DNA of 64,000 nucleotides. Origin: CAZYJR01 sp964647905. Lineage in GTDB: Bacteria; Desulfobacterota; DSM-4660; Desulfatiglandales; HGW-15. The stretch lies in the NCBI GenBank assembly GCA_964647905.1, contig CAZYJR010000005.1, forward strand, positions 1 through 64,000, written 5' to 3'. How positions within the stretch are numbered: position 1 is the stretch's first letter; every line of letters begins with the position of its first letter. The notes under the pieces are model-generated. The model was not told the origin of the DNA and did not search any database. It saw only the letters and a program-made list of their open reading frames with translations. This document shows, piece by piece, positions 8,965 through 16,564 of this stretch. The position numbers and the translations under genes are program-made.

Positions 8965-9444
8965 ATGCTTCTTTATCTCGTGCAACACGGGAGACCCGTA
9001 CCCAAGGAACAAGACCCGGAAAGGCCCCTCTCGGAGACCGGACGCAGAGAGGTCGAGCAGGTCGCGGCCTTCCTTGGGGGCGCCGGGGTGAGGGTGCCCC
9101 GCGTGGAGCACAGCGGCAAGACCAGGGCCCGGCAGACAGCCGAGATCCTGGCGGCCGCCCTCAATCCCGGCGGGCCGGTGGAGGAAAGGGAAGGTCTGGC
9201 CCCTATGGATGACCCGGTCGCTGCAGCCTCTTCAGTAGGGGAACACGGCCAGGACAGGATGCTGGTGGGGCATCTACCGCATTTGGACCGGCTGGCCTCC
9301 TTGCTGGTGACCGGAGACCAAGAAACCGGGGTGGCGGAATTCAGGCAAGGGAGTGTGGTGTGCCTGGCGCGAGGCGAATCAGGGGCCTGGTCGATAGCAT
9401 GGATGGTGGTTCCCGACCTCTTGAGACGAACCGAACATGATTGA
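8965..9444 (+). CDS. sixA: SixA-type phosphohistidine phosphatase
   Basis: A 159-aa histidine-phosphatase-fold protein that should dephosphorylate phospho-His on phosphotransfer proteins. It starts MLLYLVQHGRPVPKEQDPERPLSETG, carrying the RHG-motif equivalent QHG, the HSGKTRARQTAEIL Arg/His segment and a late MLVGHLPHLDRLASLL, the SixA pattern. The start is set by AAAGGAGG; the frame is open upstream but without a ribosome site. It is divergent from the histidine kinase gene and overlaps the ParB-like gene by 8 nt. Confidence 0.85.
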   Translation: MLLYLVQHGRPVPKEQDPERPLSETGRREVEQVAAFLGGAGVRVPRVEHSGKTRARQTAEILAAALNPGGPVEEREGLAPMDDPVAAASSVGEHGQDRMLVGHLPHLDRLASLLVTGDQETGVAEFRQGSVVCLARGESGAWSIAWMVVPDLLRRTEHD

Positions 9445-10432
9445 GCCTGAAGGAGAATTGCCCCTGGTCCGGGTCAAACTCGAGGGGTTGCGCCTACTTG
9501 AAGGGCCTTGCTGCATGAGCTTCGGCCCGGTACCCGAGGCCCTCCGGCGATCCATCCAAACCGCCGGGCTGATCAATCCGCCGCTGGTAACACCCGGGGA
9601 GGACGGAGGGTGGGAAGTGGTCTGCGGCCGCCGCAGGCTGCGGGTGCTCAAGGATTTGGGCCGGGAGGCATGCGCCTGCAGGGACTTGAGCGGCATCGGC
9701 CTCGGCCCTGAGAAGGCCTTTATCCTGGCCCTTCACGACAACCTCGCCACAAGGGATTTCAATCACGTGGAAAAGGCCTTGGCCCTAAAGGGTCTGGAAG
9801 TCCATTTCCCTGAGGCCGATCTGCTCTCGCGCTACCTCCCCCTCTTGGGCCTGGCCCCCAGAGAAGAGACTCTGGATACTTACCGGGCCCTGGCCGCAGC
9901 GCCTGAAGGGATCCGCAAGTCCGTGGCCGGAGGGGTCCTTTCCATCAAGGCCTTCCGGGCCCTTATGGAACTCCCGGAAGAGGGGAGGGAAGGGGCGGCG
10001 GCCTGCATCCAAAACCTAAGGATGAGCGTTAGCAATCAATTACAATTTATTGATTTAATACACGATTTATCAGAAATAGAAGGCATTCCAATCCGGGGGC
10101 TCCTTGACTCCGCACCAATCAGGGGGCTCTGCCAAGGAGCAGGGAACCCCCCGCAGGAGACCGCCCGTCTCATAAGACACCTGCGGGGCAGGCGGTTTCC
10201 GTTGGTGGAATCCGCTGAGCGGCGCTTCCGCGCCCTCCTGGAAAAGGCTGGGCTCCCCGATGGGGTCCGGCTCTCAGCGCCTCCATGGTTCGAGGGAGAG
10301 GAGTTCCGCCTGGAGATCGCCTTCAAGACCGGGCGGGACCTCAGGGAGACCCTGGAGGCGCTCCTGGGCTCTGAGGGGCTTTCCGGCTTCCGGCCGCCAT
10401 GGGGAGAGGACGCGGCAGGGGGCGGATCTTGA
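9437..10432 (+). CDS. ParB/sulfiredoxin-fold (ParB N-terminal-like) protein
   Basis: A 331-aa protein with the ParB core: residues 30-100 include GGWEVVCGRRRLRVLKDLG, matching the GERR CTP-binding box, then ALHDNLATRDFNHVEKALA (about 98-116), matching the EN-x-R box. A helical region resembling the ParB helix-turn-helix follows (120-190). The last 150 residues match nothing I recognise. It is not beside a parA gene; it overlaps the radical SAM gene by up to 34 nt. A role as a DNA-binding or CTP-switch partner of that enzyme is an inference. Bases 10021-10095 are strikingly AT-rich for this genome but stay in frame. Confidence 0.75.
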   Translation: MIEPEGELPLVRVKLEGLRLLEGPCCMSFGPVPEALRRSIQTAGLINPPLVTPGEDGGWEVVCGRRRLRVLKDLGREACACRDLSGIGLGPEKAFILALHDNLATRDFNHVEKALALKGLEVHFPEADLLSRYLPLLGLAPREETLDTYRALAAAPEGIRKSVAGGVLSIKAFRALMELPEEGREGAAACIQNLRMSVSNQLQFIDLIHDLSEIEGIPIRGLLDSAPIRGLCQGAGNPPQETARLIRHLRGRRFPLVESAERRFRALLEKAGLPDGVRLSAPPWFEGEEFRLEIAFKTGRDLRETLEALLGSEGLSGFRPPWGEDAAGGGS

Positions 10433-11517
10433 TCCGAAGACTCTTGGTGGAGCGGGATGCAGCGGGCTACCCACTGACAAGCAGGATTGTGGAACGCGCC
10501 CGGGTCCCGGCACAAACCGTCCCCACGGACAACGACCGGAACGGGCTCTCGCACGGGCCGGACAAGGACACCCTTAGGCTCGTCCGGTTTCAGGGGGAGT
10601 TCCTCAAGCCCTGCCCGGGGACCACCGGCCCGGGGTACATATGCTGCGGGTACCGCATCCTCCAAGTGGGGCTCAACTGCCCCATGGACTGCAGTTACTG
10701 CATACTCCAGGCCTATGTGAATCAAGCCGGGGTGAGGGTCTTTGTCAACCTTCCCGAGGCCTTGCCCGAGCTCGGCCGCAGGATAGACCGATCCCCTGCC
10801 TCTGTTTGGCGGATAGGGACGGGCGAGTTTACCGACAGCCTGGCCATGGACCCCCTTGCGGGCTGGCACGAACTGCTCCCGCGGTTCTTCTCCGAGCGCC
10901 GCAATGCGGTCCTGGAGCTCAAGACCAAGACCGACCGGTTGGAAGGCCTGATCCGCTCCCCTCACCGGGACAGGATCATCGTTTCCTGGTCACTGAACAG
11001 CCCCGCGATAGCCGCCCGGGAGGAGCACGGCGCGCCCTCCATGGAACGGAGGCTGCAGGCCGCCGCCAAGTGCCAGCAAGAGGGCTTCGTGGTGGGCTTT
11101 CACTTCGATCCCCTTATCCACTACCCCGGATGGGAGGAGGGATACCGGCGGGCCGCCGACATGCTGGCCCGATACATCGAGCCCAGGGGGGTGGCCTGGA
11201 TCAGCCTCGGGGCGATGCGATACATGCCCGCTCTCAAGGGGGTCATCCGCAGGCGTCATGGACCCAGCCTGGTGCTGAGGGGCGAGTTCATCCCCGCGCT
11301 TGACGGTAAGATGCGCTATTTCAAGCCTATTAGGATAGAGTTGTATAAACTTCTAAAAGGATTAATTGAAGAATGGCACCCTGATCCGGGGCTTTATCTG
11401 TGTATGGAGAGGGAAGAGGTCTGGGAGCAGTCCCTGGGCTGGTCGCCCAAGGACTCGGCCGGGCTCGCTTCCTACCTGGACTCAAGGGTTTGCCGCCTTT
11501 TCAAGGATATCGGTTGA
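10399..11517 (+). CDS. Spore photoproduct lyase-like radical SAM protein
   Basis: A 372-aa radical SAM protein of the SPL (SplB-like) family. The 4Fe-4S motif is C94-x3-C98-x2-C101 in NCPMDCSYC, followed by the SPL-type VRVFVNLPEALPELG. Later SPL-like segments are FSINSR-equivalent VSWSLNSP and GFHFDPLIHYPGWEEGY. Where Bacillus SplB has its H-donor Cys141, this protein reads GTGEFTDS (140-147) with no Cys, and it has extra cysteines C72, C82 and C83 before the cluster. It may therefore not be a true spore photoproduct lyase. The start may be ATG 10399 (no clear ribosome site) or TTG 10429, which overlaps the ParB stop. Confidence 0.82.
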   Translation: MGRGRGRGRILIRRLLVERDAAGYPLTSRIVERARVPAQTVPTDNDRNGLSHGPDKDTLRLVRFQGEFLKPCPGTTGPGYICCGYRILQVGLNCPMDCSYCILQAYVNQAGVRVFVNLPEALPELGRRIDRSPASVWRIGTGEFTDSLAMDPLAGWHELLPRFFSERRNAVLELKTKTDRLEGLIRSPHRDRIIVSWSLNSPAIAAREEHGAPSMERRLQAAAKCQQEGFVVGFHFDPLIHYPGWEEGYRRAADMLARYIEPRGVAWISLGAMRYMPALKGVIRRRHGPSLVLRGEFIPALDGKMRYFKPIRIELYKLLKGLIEEWHPDPGLYLCMEREEVWEQSLGWSPKDSAGLASYLDSRVCRLFKDIG

Positions 11518-11598
11518 TTTTGCAGCCGTGCGTGATAAGGTAGGGCTCATTCACAGGGACTCCAAGCCCTGCGGAAATTCTCCATATTGGAGGGGATC

Positions 11599-11829
11599 AT
11601 GGCATTCAAGGAAAAGGTCCAGGACGCATTGAACAAGGTGAGGCCCTCTCTACAGGCCGACGGCGGAGACGTGGAGCTGGTGGATGTGGATGAAGAGGGA
11701 GGGCTAGTCAAGGTGCGGCTGCAGGGTGCTTGTGCGGGATGCCCAATGTCGCAGATGACTCTCAAGATGGGGATCGAGAAGATACTCAAGCAGGATGTCC
11801 CCGAGGTCCAGCGGGTGGATGCTGTCTGA
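11599..11829 (+). CDS. NifU-like C-terminal domain Fe-S scaffold protein
   Basis: A 76-aa stand-alone NifU C-terminal (Nfu) domain that carries or transfers a 4Fe-4S cluster. It has the full family pattern: VRPSLQADGGDVELVDV, then GACAGCPMSQMTLKMGIE with the C-x2-C ligand pair, then a PEVQRVDAV tail. The ATG at 11599 follows TTGGAGGGG. It lies 82 nt after the radical SAM gene, which needs Fe-S clusters. Confidence 0.92.
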   Translation: MAFKEKVQDALNKVRPSLQADGGDVELVDVDEEGGLVKVRLQGACAGCPMSQMTLKMGIEKILKQDVPEVQRVDAV

Positions 11830-11838
11830 TTCGAAGAC

Positions 11839-11904
11839 CGGTCCCCCGGAGAGGGGGGACCGCTTGCGGCGGAAATTCCTGTCCCGCCCGCTCAAAGGGG
11901 CGGG
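11839..11904. repeat. Two consecutive GC-rich inverted repeats between nifU-like and hbd
   Basis: CGGTCCCCC/GGGGGACCG (11839-11847 with 11854-11862) and CCCGCCC/GGGCGGG (11883-11889 with 11898-11904) each form a perfect hairpin. Neither has a T tract, so they may be RNA processing or stability elements or weak terminators ahead of hbd. Confidence 0.6.
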
Positions 11905-11937
11905 CGCACACTATGAGAAAAGGAGGAGATTGCAGGT

Positions 11938-12801
11938 ATGGAGATTAAGAAGATCGGCGTGGTCGGAGCCGGCACTATGGGAAACGGGATAGCTCAGGCG
12001 GCGGCCCAGGTGGGCTGTGAGGTTGTCCTGAGGGATATCAAGGACGAGTTCGTGGAAAGGGGCATGAAGAACATTGAGAAGTTCCTCTCCAAGAGCGTGG
12101 AAAAGGGAAAGATGGAGGCCTCGGAGCGTGACGCCATCCTAGGCCGCATTCGGGGGACCACGGACCTGGGCGATCTAAAGGACGTGGACTTCGTGGTGGA
12201 GGCGGTAATCGAGGACCTGGAGCTCAAGAAGGGGGTCTTCAAGGAGCTGGACGGCCTGTGCAGGCCCGAAGTGATTCTGGCCTCCAATACCTCTTCCATG
12301 TCCCTGACCGAGATCGCCGCTGCCACCAATCGCCCGGATCGGGTGTGCGGGATGCACTTCTTCAACCCTGTACCCTTGATGAAGCTGGTGGAGATAATCC
12401 GGGGCTTTTCCACCAGTGACCAGACAGTGGCCGTGACCACCGAGCTTGCCCAGAAGATGGGAAAGGTGACCGTGGAGGTGAAGAAGGACAGCCCCGGGTT
12501 CATAGTAAACAGGATCATGATCCCTCACATGATAGAGGCCATCAAGATAGTGGAAGAGGGCATCGCCTCAATAGAGGACGTGGATACGGCGGTCAAGAAC
12601 GGACTCAACTATCCCATGGGCCCGTTCGAGCTGATGGACCTGACCGGTATAGACATCGCCTACTTTGTGAATGAGTACTTCTACAAGGAGCTCAACAAGG
12701 AGTGCAAGTGGGCCTCCCCGAATCTCCTGAAGACCATGATCCGTGCAGGCAAGCTGGGCCGGAAGACAGGCGCGGGCTGGTACGACTACGGCAAGAAATA
12801 G
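11938..12801 (+). CDS. hbd: 3-hydroxybutyryl-CoA dehydrogenase
   Basis: A 287-aa cytoplasmic NAD-dependent dehydrogenase that interconverts 3-hydroxyacyl-CoA and 3-oxoacyl-CoA. The Rossmann motif GVVGAGTMGNGIAQ is at residues 7-20; catalytic segments are SNTSSMSLTEIAA and MHFFNPVPLMKLVEII (catalytic His in MHFF); the C-terminal domain ends in LGRKTGAGWYDY. The start is set by AAAGGAGGAG. It supplies the one beta-oxidation step absent from the large operon at 50-60 kb, so the two probably work together although they lie far apart. Confidence 0.95.
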   Translation: MEIKKIGVVGAGTMGNGIAQAAAQVGCEVVLRDIKDEFVERGMKNIEKFLSKSVEKGKMEASERDAILGRIRGTTDLGDLKDVDFVVEAVIEDLELKKGVFKELDGLCRPEVILASNTSSMSLTEIAAATNRPDRVCGMHFFNPVPLMKLVEIIRGFSTSDQTVAVTTELAQKMGKVTVEVKKDSPGFIVNRIMIPHMIEAIKIVEEGIASIEDVDTAVKNGLNYPMGPFELMDLTGIDIAYFVNEYFYKELNKECKWASPNLLKTMIRAGKLGRKTGAGWYDYGKK

Positions 12802-12841
12802 CCTGCCCGGCCTTCAGGGCCCTTGAGGCTTCAAGGAGCGC

Positions 12842-12880
12842 AGAAAGGCAGCCCGGGGACCATCCCCGGGCTGCCTTTCT
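12842..12880. terminator. Perfect 18-bp hairpin, likely bidirectional terminator
   Basis: AGAAAGGCAGCCCGGGGA and its exact complement flank a 3-nt loop. The stem's A-rich foot on one side and T-rich foot on the other suit termination from both directions: hbd on the plus strand and the small basic gene on the minus strand converge here. Confidence 0.85.
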
Positions 12881-12928
12881 TGATCAGGGCTCAGCAGGCC
12901 CCGGCGGGTGAGAACCGTGGCCGGCGGC

Positions 12929-13018
12929 TTACTTGTTCTTATGGCGCATCCTCTTCTTGAGCTTGCGGTACTTGTGCTTCCGGATCTTTTTCCGCCTCTT
13001 CTTGACTACACTACCCAT
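12929..13018 (-). CDS. 29-residue basic ribosomal-type protein (bS22 / AURKAIP1-COX24 C-terminal-like)
   Basis: Encodes 29 residues, starting MGSVVKKRRKKIRKHKYRK and ending RMRHKNK, of which about two thirds are Lys or Arg. The pattern MGSVxKKRRKxxxKxKxRKLxKxxR is that of the tiny bS22-type proteins of bacteria and of the C-terminal domain of mitochondrial AURKAIP1/COX24. TTGGAGGG lies at a proper distance before the ATG, and the perfect hairpin at 12842-12880 follows the stop. It is too short for most gene finders. I infer that it binds the small ribosomal subunit. Confidence 0.82.
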   Translation of the reverse strand: MGSVVKKRRKKIRKHKYRKLKKRMRHKNK

Positions 13019-13092
13019 TAGGTTCGGCCCTCCAAAAGAGATTGAACGACACCCATACCGCGGGCAGGGAGATCCTGTCAAGGCCTATTTGG

Positions 13093-13134
13093 AAAAAAGC
13101 CCCTGATTCGGCTGGAGAATCGCACCCGGGCTTT
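13093..13134 (-). terminator. Rho-independent terminator after the GGDEF regulator gene
   Basis: On the minus strand AAAGCCC and GGGCTTT pair at the base, GATTC/GAATC pair above, and the stem runs into a T6 tract. It lies 28 nt after the GGDEF gene stop and upstream of the 29-residue gene. Confidence 0.8.
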
Positions 13135-13161
13135 AGTTTACATAATATATATTATCAGACG

Positions 13162-14073
13162 TTAGGCTGGGCTATCCTTTTTCTCCTGCTTCATCCGATA
13201 CAGGGCCTGGTCGGCCTGGGCCACCAGGTCGTTCGCGGTCATGCCTTCCTCGAAGCGGCCGATCCCGAAGCTCGCCCCGATCCTCCCGTGCTCCTCCAAG
13301 CCCTTGCGGATGCGGCCCGCGATCTCCCTGGCCACGTCCTTGCCCGCATCTATCAGTATGATCGCGAACTCGTCCCCCCCATAGCGGTAACCCGAGTCCA
13401 CGCCTTCCCGGATGCTCGCCTGGATTATGCGGCCAACGGTCCTCAGGGCCTCGTCCCCGGCCAGATGGCCGCACTCATCATTGAACGCCTTGAAGTCGTC
13501 CAAATCGATCAGGACCACTGCCAGGTCCTGCTTCTGCCTCTTGGATCTCAGTATCTCCTCCCTGAGCTTCAGGAAGAAGTGCCTGTGATTGTAGAGCCCT
13601 GTCAGGGAGTCGGTGATCGAAAGCCGGCTGAGCTCCTCCTTCAGGGAGCGCTCGCTAATAATGCGGCGCACCTTGGCCTCCAGCTCTTCTATGTCAAAGG
13701 GCTTCTTTATAAAATCGCTCGCGCCTGCATTGATCACATCCACATACCTGTAGCCCTCTGCATAGCCGGTCATGGAGATTATGCTGAGTTCCGGGTAGCG
13801 CTTCCTGGCCTCTTTTATGAAATCCATACCGTCCATTTCAGGCATCTTCATGTCGGTCAAAAGGAAGGAAAACCGCGAACGGTCGAGGATCTCCAGGGCC
13901 TCCGGCCCGCTGGAGGCCGCATCCACGGAAAAGCCCAGTGCGGATATCAAGCGGACCAGGGTATCCCGGACCAGGGCGTTGTCATCCACCACCAGCATGG
14001 TTTCTTTGCTGTAATCAGGCTGCTCCCGCCCCCCGATCATCTCGTCCCCCGGAGCCCGGGCGCCGGGCTTCAT
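13162..14073 (-). CDS. Response regulator with GGDEF diguanylate cyclase domain
   Basis: A 303-aa receiver-GGDEF protein that should make cyclic di-GMP when phosphorylated. The receiver has VVDDN, phospho-acceptor Asp in FLLTDMKMPEMDG and the FIKKPFDIEEL Lys. The GGDEF half starts SITDSLTGLYNHRHF and has an intact active site, RYGGDEFAIIL. The inhibitory I-site is degenerate: the spacing to GGDEF fits, but the first Arg is Glu (EGVD instead of RxxD), so product inhibition may be weak. Start 14073 overlaps the miaB stop (ATGA). The frame is open upstream, but that is antisense noise over miaB. Confidence 0.9.
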   Translation of the reverse strand: MKPGARAPGDEMIGGREQPDYSKETMLVVDDNALVRDTLVRLISALGFSVDAASSGPEALEILDRSRFSFLLTDMKMPEMDGMDFIKEARKRYPELSIISMTGYAEGYRYVDVINAGASDFIKKPFDIEELEAKVRRIISERSLKEELSRLSITDSLTGLYNHRHFFLKLREEILRSKRQKQDLAVVLIDLDDFKAFNDECGHLAGDEALRTVGRIIQASIREGVDSGYRYGGDEFAIILIDAGKDVAREIAGRIRKGLEEHGRIGASFGIGRFEEGMTANDLVAQADQALYRMKQEKKDSPA

Positions 14074-15668
14074 GTCCCCTTTGCCTCCCCGTGCAGGGAA
14101 TGGGCCTTGGCCTCCTTGACAACCACCCGGACCAGCCGGCCCACAAGGGCCCTTTCTCCCGGAAAGTTGACCACATAGTTTGTAGGGGTCCGGCCGGAGA
14201 GCTCTCCTCCCTTCTTGCTCCATCCCTCGACCAGGACCTCGGTCTCGGATCCCACCAAGGCCCGGTTCTTTTCCATGGTGATCCTTTTCTGGAGGGCCTG
14301 GAGTTCCGAGAGGCGCTCCCACTTCTCGGTCTCCGGGACCTTTCCGTCCATGGCCGCGGCTGCGGTCCGCTTTCGGTCTGAGTACTTGAAGGAGTAAAGG
14401 TTGTCGAATCTGACCCTCTCGATCAGGTCCAGGGTGGCCTGGAAGTCCTCCTGCGTCTCACCCGGAAAACCCACCATGACGTCGCTGGTCACCGCTATCC
14501 CGGGACAGGCCTCCCTGAGTGAGGCGACCAAATCCATGTAATACCCCCTGGTGTATCCCCTGTTCATCAGCCTGAGTATCCTATTCGAGCCCGCCTGAAA
14601 CGGGAGGTGAATATGCGGGCAAAGCAGGTCGAGTTCTTGGAAGCACCCTATGAGATCCCGGGTCAAGTCCTTGGGGTGGGAGGTGGTGAACCTAAGCCGG
14701 GCGAGGCGCCCCTCCAGCTCCCCGGCCATGATCCTGAGGAGCCCGGCGAAGTCCACCATCCGGCCCTCCTCTTCCCACCGGTAGGAGTTGACGTTCTGCC
14801 CCAGCAGTGTGATCTCCCGCACCCCGGCGGCGACAAGCCCCTCGGTCTCTTCCAGTATATCCCGGGGGGACCTGCCGGCCTCCCTGCCCCGGACATACGG
14901 TACTATGCAATAACTGCAGAAATTGTTGCAACCCTGCATGATGGTGATGAAACCCTTCACCCTGCCCTTGAAGCACTCCTCGGCCCCTGCTGCTGGAGGG
15001 GCGGTCATGGGAGGCCGTTCGAGCTCGACTGCGGTCATCCTCTCCCCTGTCTCCAGCACTCTGGTCACCAGATCGGCGGTCCTATGGGCCTCGCGTGCGC
15101 CCACCACCAGGTCGAGTTCAGGGAACCGCCCGAGGAGCTCCTCTCCTTCCTGCTGGGCCACGCACCCCATGATCACCAGGACCCGCGCCCGGCCCCGGCC
15201 CTTGAGCCGGGCCATTCGGCCCAGGGTGCTCACGGCCTTTTGCTCGGCCTTTTCCCTGACGCTGCACGTGTTCACAATCAGAATATCCGCCTCCTCGGGC
15301 CTCCCGGCAGGCAGCATCCCGTCCTGAACAAGGCGGCGGGCCGCATAGTCCGAGTCATACTCGTTCATCTGGCAGCCCATTGTGGATATGAAGAAGCGCA
15401 TCCGGTTTCGCTCCGCATGTTCATTGTTCTCCCGGGCTATATTTCCGCCGGGCCCGCATTGCAGGGCGCGGGGCCCCCGGTCCCGGCCCAGGCCTTGAAC
15501 CGCCTCCCGCACCAGTCGCTCGCACCCCGGTGCCACGCTGACCTCCATGAGACCCCGGCCGGGGTCCAGGGTCCTCACCACGGCCATCCCGTCATAGGAC
15601 TCGAGGGTGGTGCGGAACCTGTGGATGTCACGCCTGTCCACCCGGTAGTACTGCTTAGTGGTCTCCAT
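14070..15668 (-). CDS. miaB: DUF4911 domain fused to MiaB tRNA methylthiotransferase
   Basis: A 532-aa open frame. Residues about 90-532 are a normal-length MiaB, which converts i6A37 to ms2i6A37 in tRNA: UPF0004 domain starting MRFFISTMGCQMNEYDSD with Cys99, Cys135 and a third in VIMGCVAQQ; radical SAM C-x3-C-x2-C in GCNNFCSYC; and a C-terminal TRAM domain with GRTPTNYVVNF. Residues 1-70 (YYRVDRRDIHRFRTTLESY, TLDPGRGLMEVSVAPGC) look like DUF4911, which I know as a separate small protein beside miaB in Desulfobacterota. No stop separates them. Met90 has only a weak GGAG upstream, so internal initiation is possible. Overlaps nadK by 14 nt. Confidence 0.9.
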   Translation of the reverse strand: METTKQYYRVDRRDIHRFRTTLESYDGMAVVRTLDPGRGLMEVSVAPGCERLVREAVQGLGRDRGPRALQCGPGGNIARENNEHAERNRMRFFISTMGCQMNEYDSDYAARRLVQDGMLPAGRPEEADILIVNTCSVREKAEQKAVSTLGRMARLKGRGRARVLVIMGCVAQQEGEELLGRFPELDLVVGAREAHRTADLVTRVLETGERMTAVELERPPMTAPPAAGAEECFKGRVKGFITIMQGCNNFCSYCIVPYVRGREAGRSPRDILEETEGLVAAGVREITLLGQNVNSYRWEEEGRMVDFAGLLRIMAGELEGRLARLRFTTSHPKDLTRDLIGCFQELDLLCPHIHLPFQAGSNRILRLMNRGYTRGYYMDLVASLREACPGIAVTSDVMVGFPGETQEDFQATLDLIERVRFDNLYSFKYSDRKRTAAAAMDGKVPETEKWERLSELQALQKRITMEKNRALVGSETEVLVEGWSKKGGELSGRTPTNYVVNFPGERALVGRLVRVVVKEAKAHSLHGEAKGT

Positions 15669-16554
15669 TGTCCACCGCTCCCCCGCCCCACATCAGCTTG
15701 GTCCGGAGGATCTCGAAGTAGGCCTGGTAGGGCGACTTGACCAATCTGATCCGCTCTTCGGACTTCCGGATCATCACCCTGTCCCCCCAGAGGAAATCGA
15801 ATCCCACCTGGCCGTCCAGGGTCAGGGCCACCTCCTCTGAGACCTCGTTCGCCATCTCGATCCGCACCACGGCTGAACCCGCGAGTATTATCGGCCTGTT
15901 GGTCAGGGTGAAAGGACATATGGGCGCCAGGATTATGTTGGAGAGAGTGGGATAGACTATGGGGCCTCCTGCCGAGAGGTTGTAGGCGGTGGATCCGGTG
16001 GGCGTGGAGACGATAAGCCCGTCCGCCCGGAAGGTGGTCAGGAACTGATCGTCTATGTGGACATTGAGATTCAGGATACGCGCCAGGGCGCTCTTATTTA
16101 TGACCACGTCGTTCAATACCAGTGACCGGCAGGCCTCCTCCCCGTCCCTTACCACCCTGGCCTCCAGCATCAGGCGGCTCTCGATCTCCAGCTCGCCCTC
16201 GAGCATCCTCTCCACCGTGGGGTATAGCATGTTAAGAGGGATCTCGGTCATGAAGCCCAGGCCGCCCAGGTTCACGCCCAGTATGGGTGCGCCGAACAGC
16301 CCCACCCGCCTGGCCGCGCCCAGCAGTGTCCCGTCCCCGCCCAGGACCACGATCCAGTCCACGTCTCCTGGTATGGCAGAGCTCCGGCCCTGGCCGGTCC
16401 GGGCGGTCCAAGACCCAGGGGCCTCCATTTCCTCTGAGAACGCCGAGACCCCCCTCTTCTCAAGCCACTCCTCGAGGCGTGCGGCCTCCAGCCTGGCGGG
16501 CTCGAAGCGATATTTGTAGACAATGCCCACTGATGTCTTCTTTTTTGCCGTCAT
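15655..16554 (-). CDS. nadK: NAD kinase
   Basis: A 299-aa ATP-dependent NAD kinase that makes NADP. It has the GGDGTLLGAAR motif with catalytic Asp, the NLGGLGFMTEI segment, VLNDVVINK, and the DGLIVSTPTGSTAYNLSAGGPIV motif of the family. Length is normal. It is 10 nt downstream of the ATPase gene and overlaps the DUF4911-miaB gene, so the set is probably co-transcribed. Confidence 0.95.
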   Translation of the reverse strand: MTAKKKTSVGIVYKYRFEPARLEAARLEEWLEKRGVSAFSEEMEAPGSWTARTGQGRSSAIPGDVDWIVVLGGDGTLLGAARRVGLFGAPILGVNLGGLGFMTEIPLNMLYPTVERMLEGELEIESRLMLEARVVRDGEEACRSLVLNDVVINKSALARILNLNVHIDDQFLTTFRADGLIVSTPTGSTAYNLSAGGPIVYPTLSNIILAPICPFTLTNRPIILAGSAVVRIEMANEVSEEVALTLDGQVGFDFLWGDRVMIRKSEERIRLVKSPYQAYFEILRTKLMWGGGAVDNGDH

Positions 16555-16564
16555 TTGGTATGAC

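Noticed and set aside
11839..11904. Riboswitch between nifU-like and hbd
   Set aside because: The region holds two simple hairpins only; there is no conserved junction or known riboswitch core.
13042..15740. Long plus-strand frames over the GGDEF and miaB genes (13042-14178 and 14607-15740)
   Set aside because: Both lie opposite well-supported genes, have no ribosome sites and show no family motifs.
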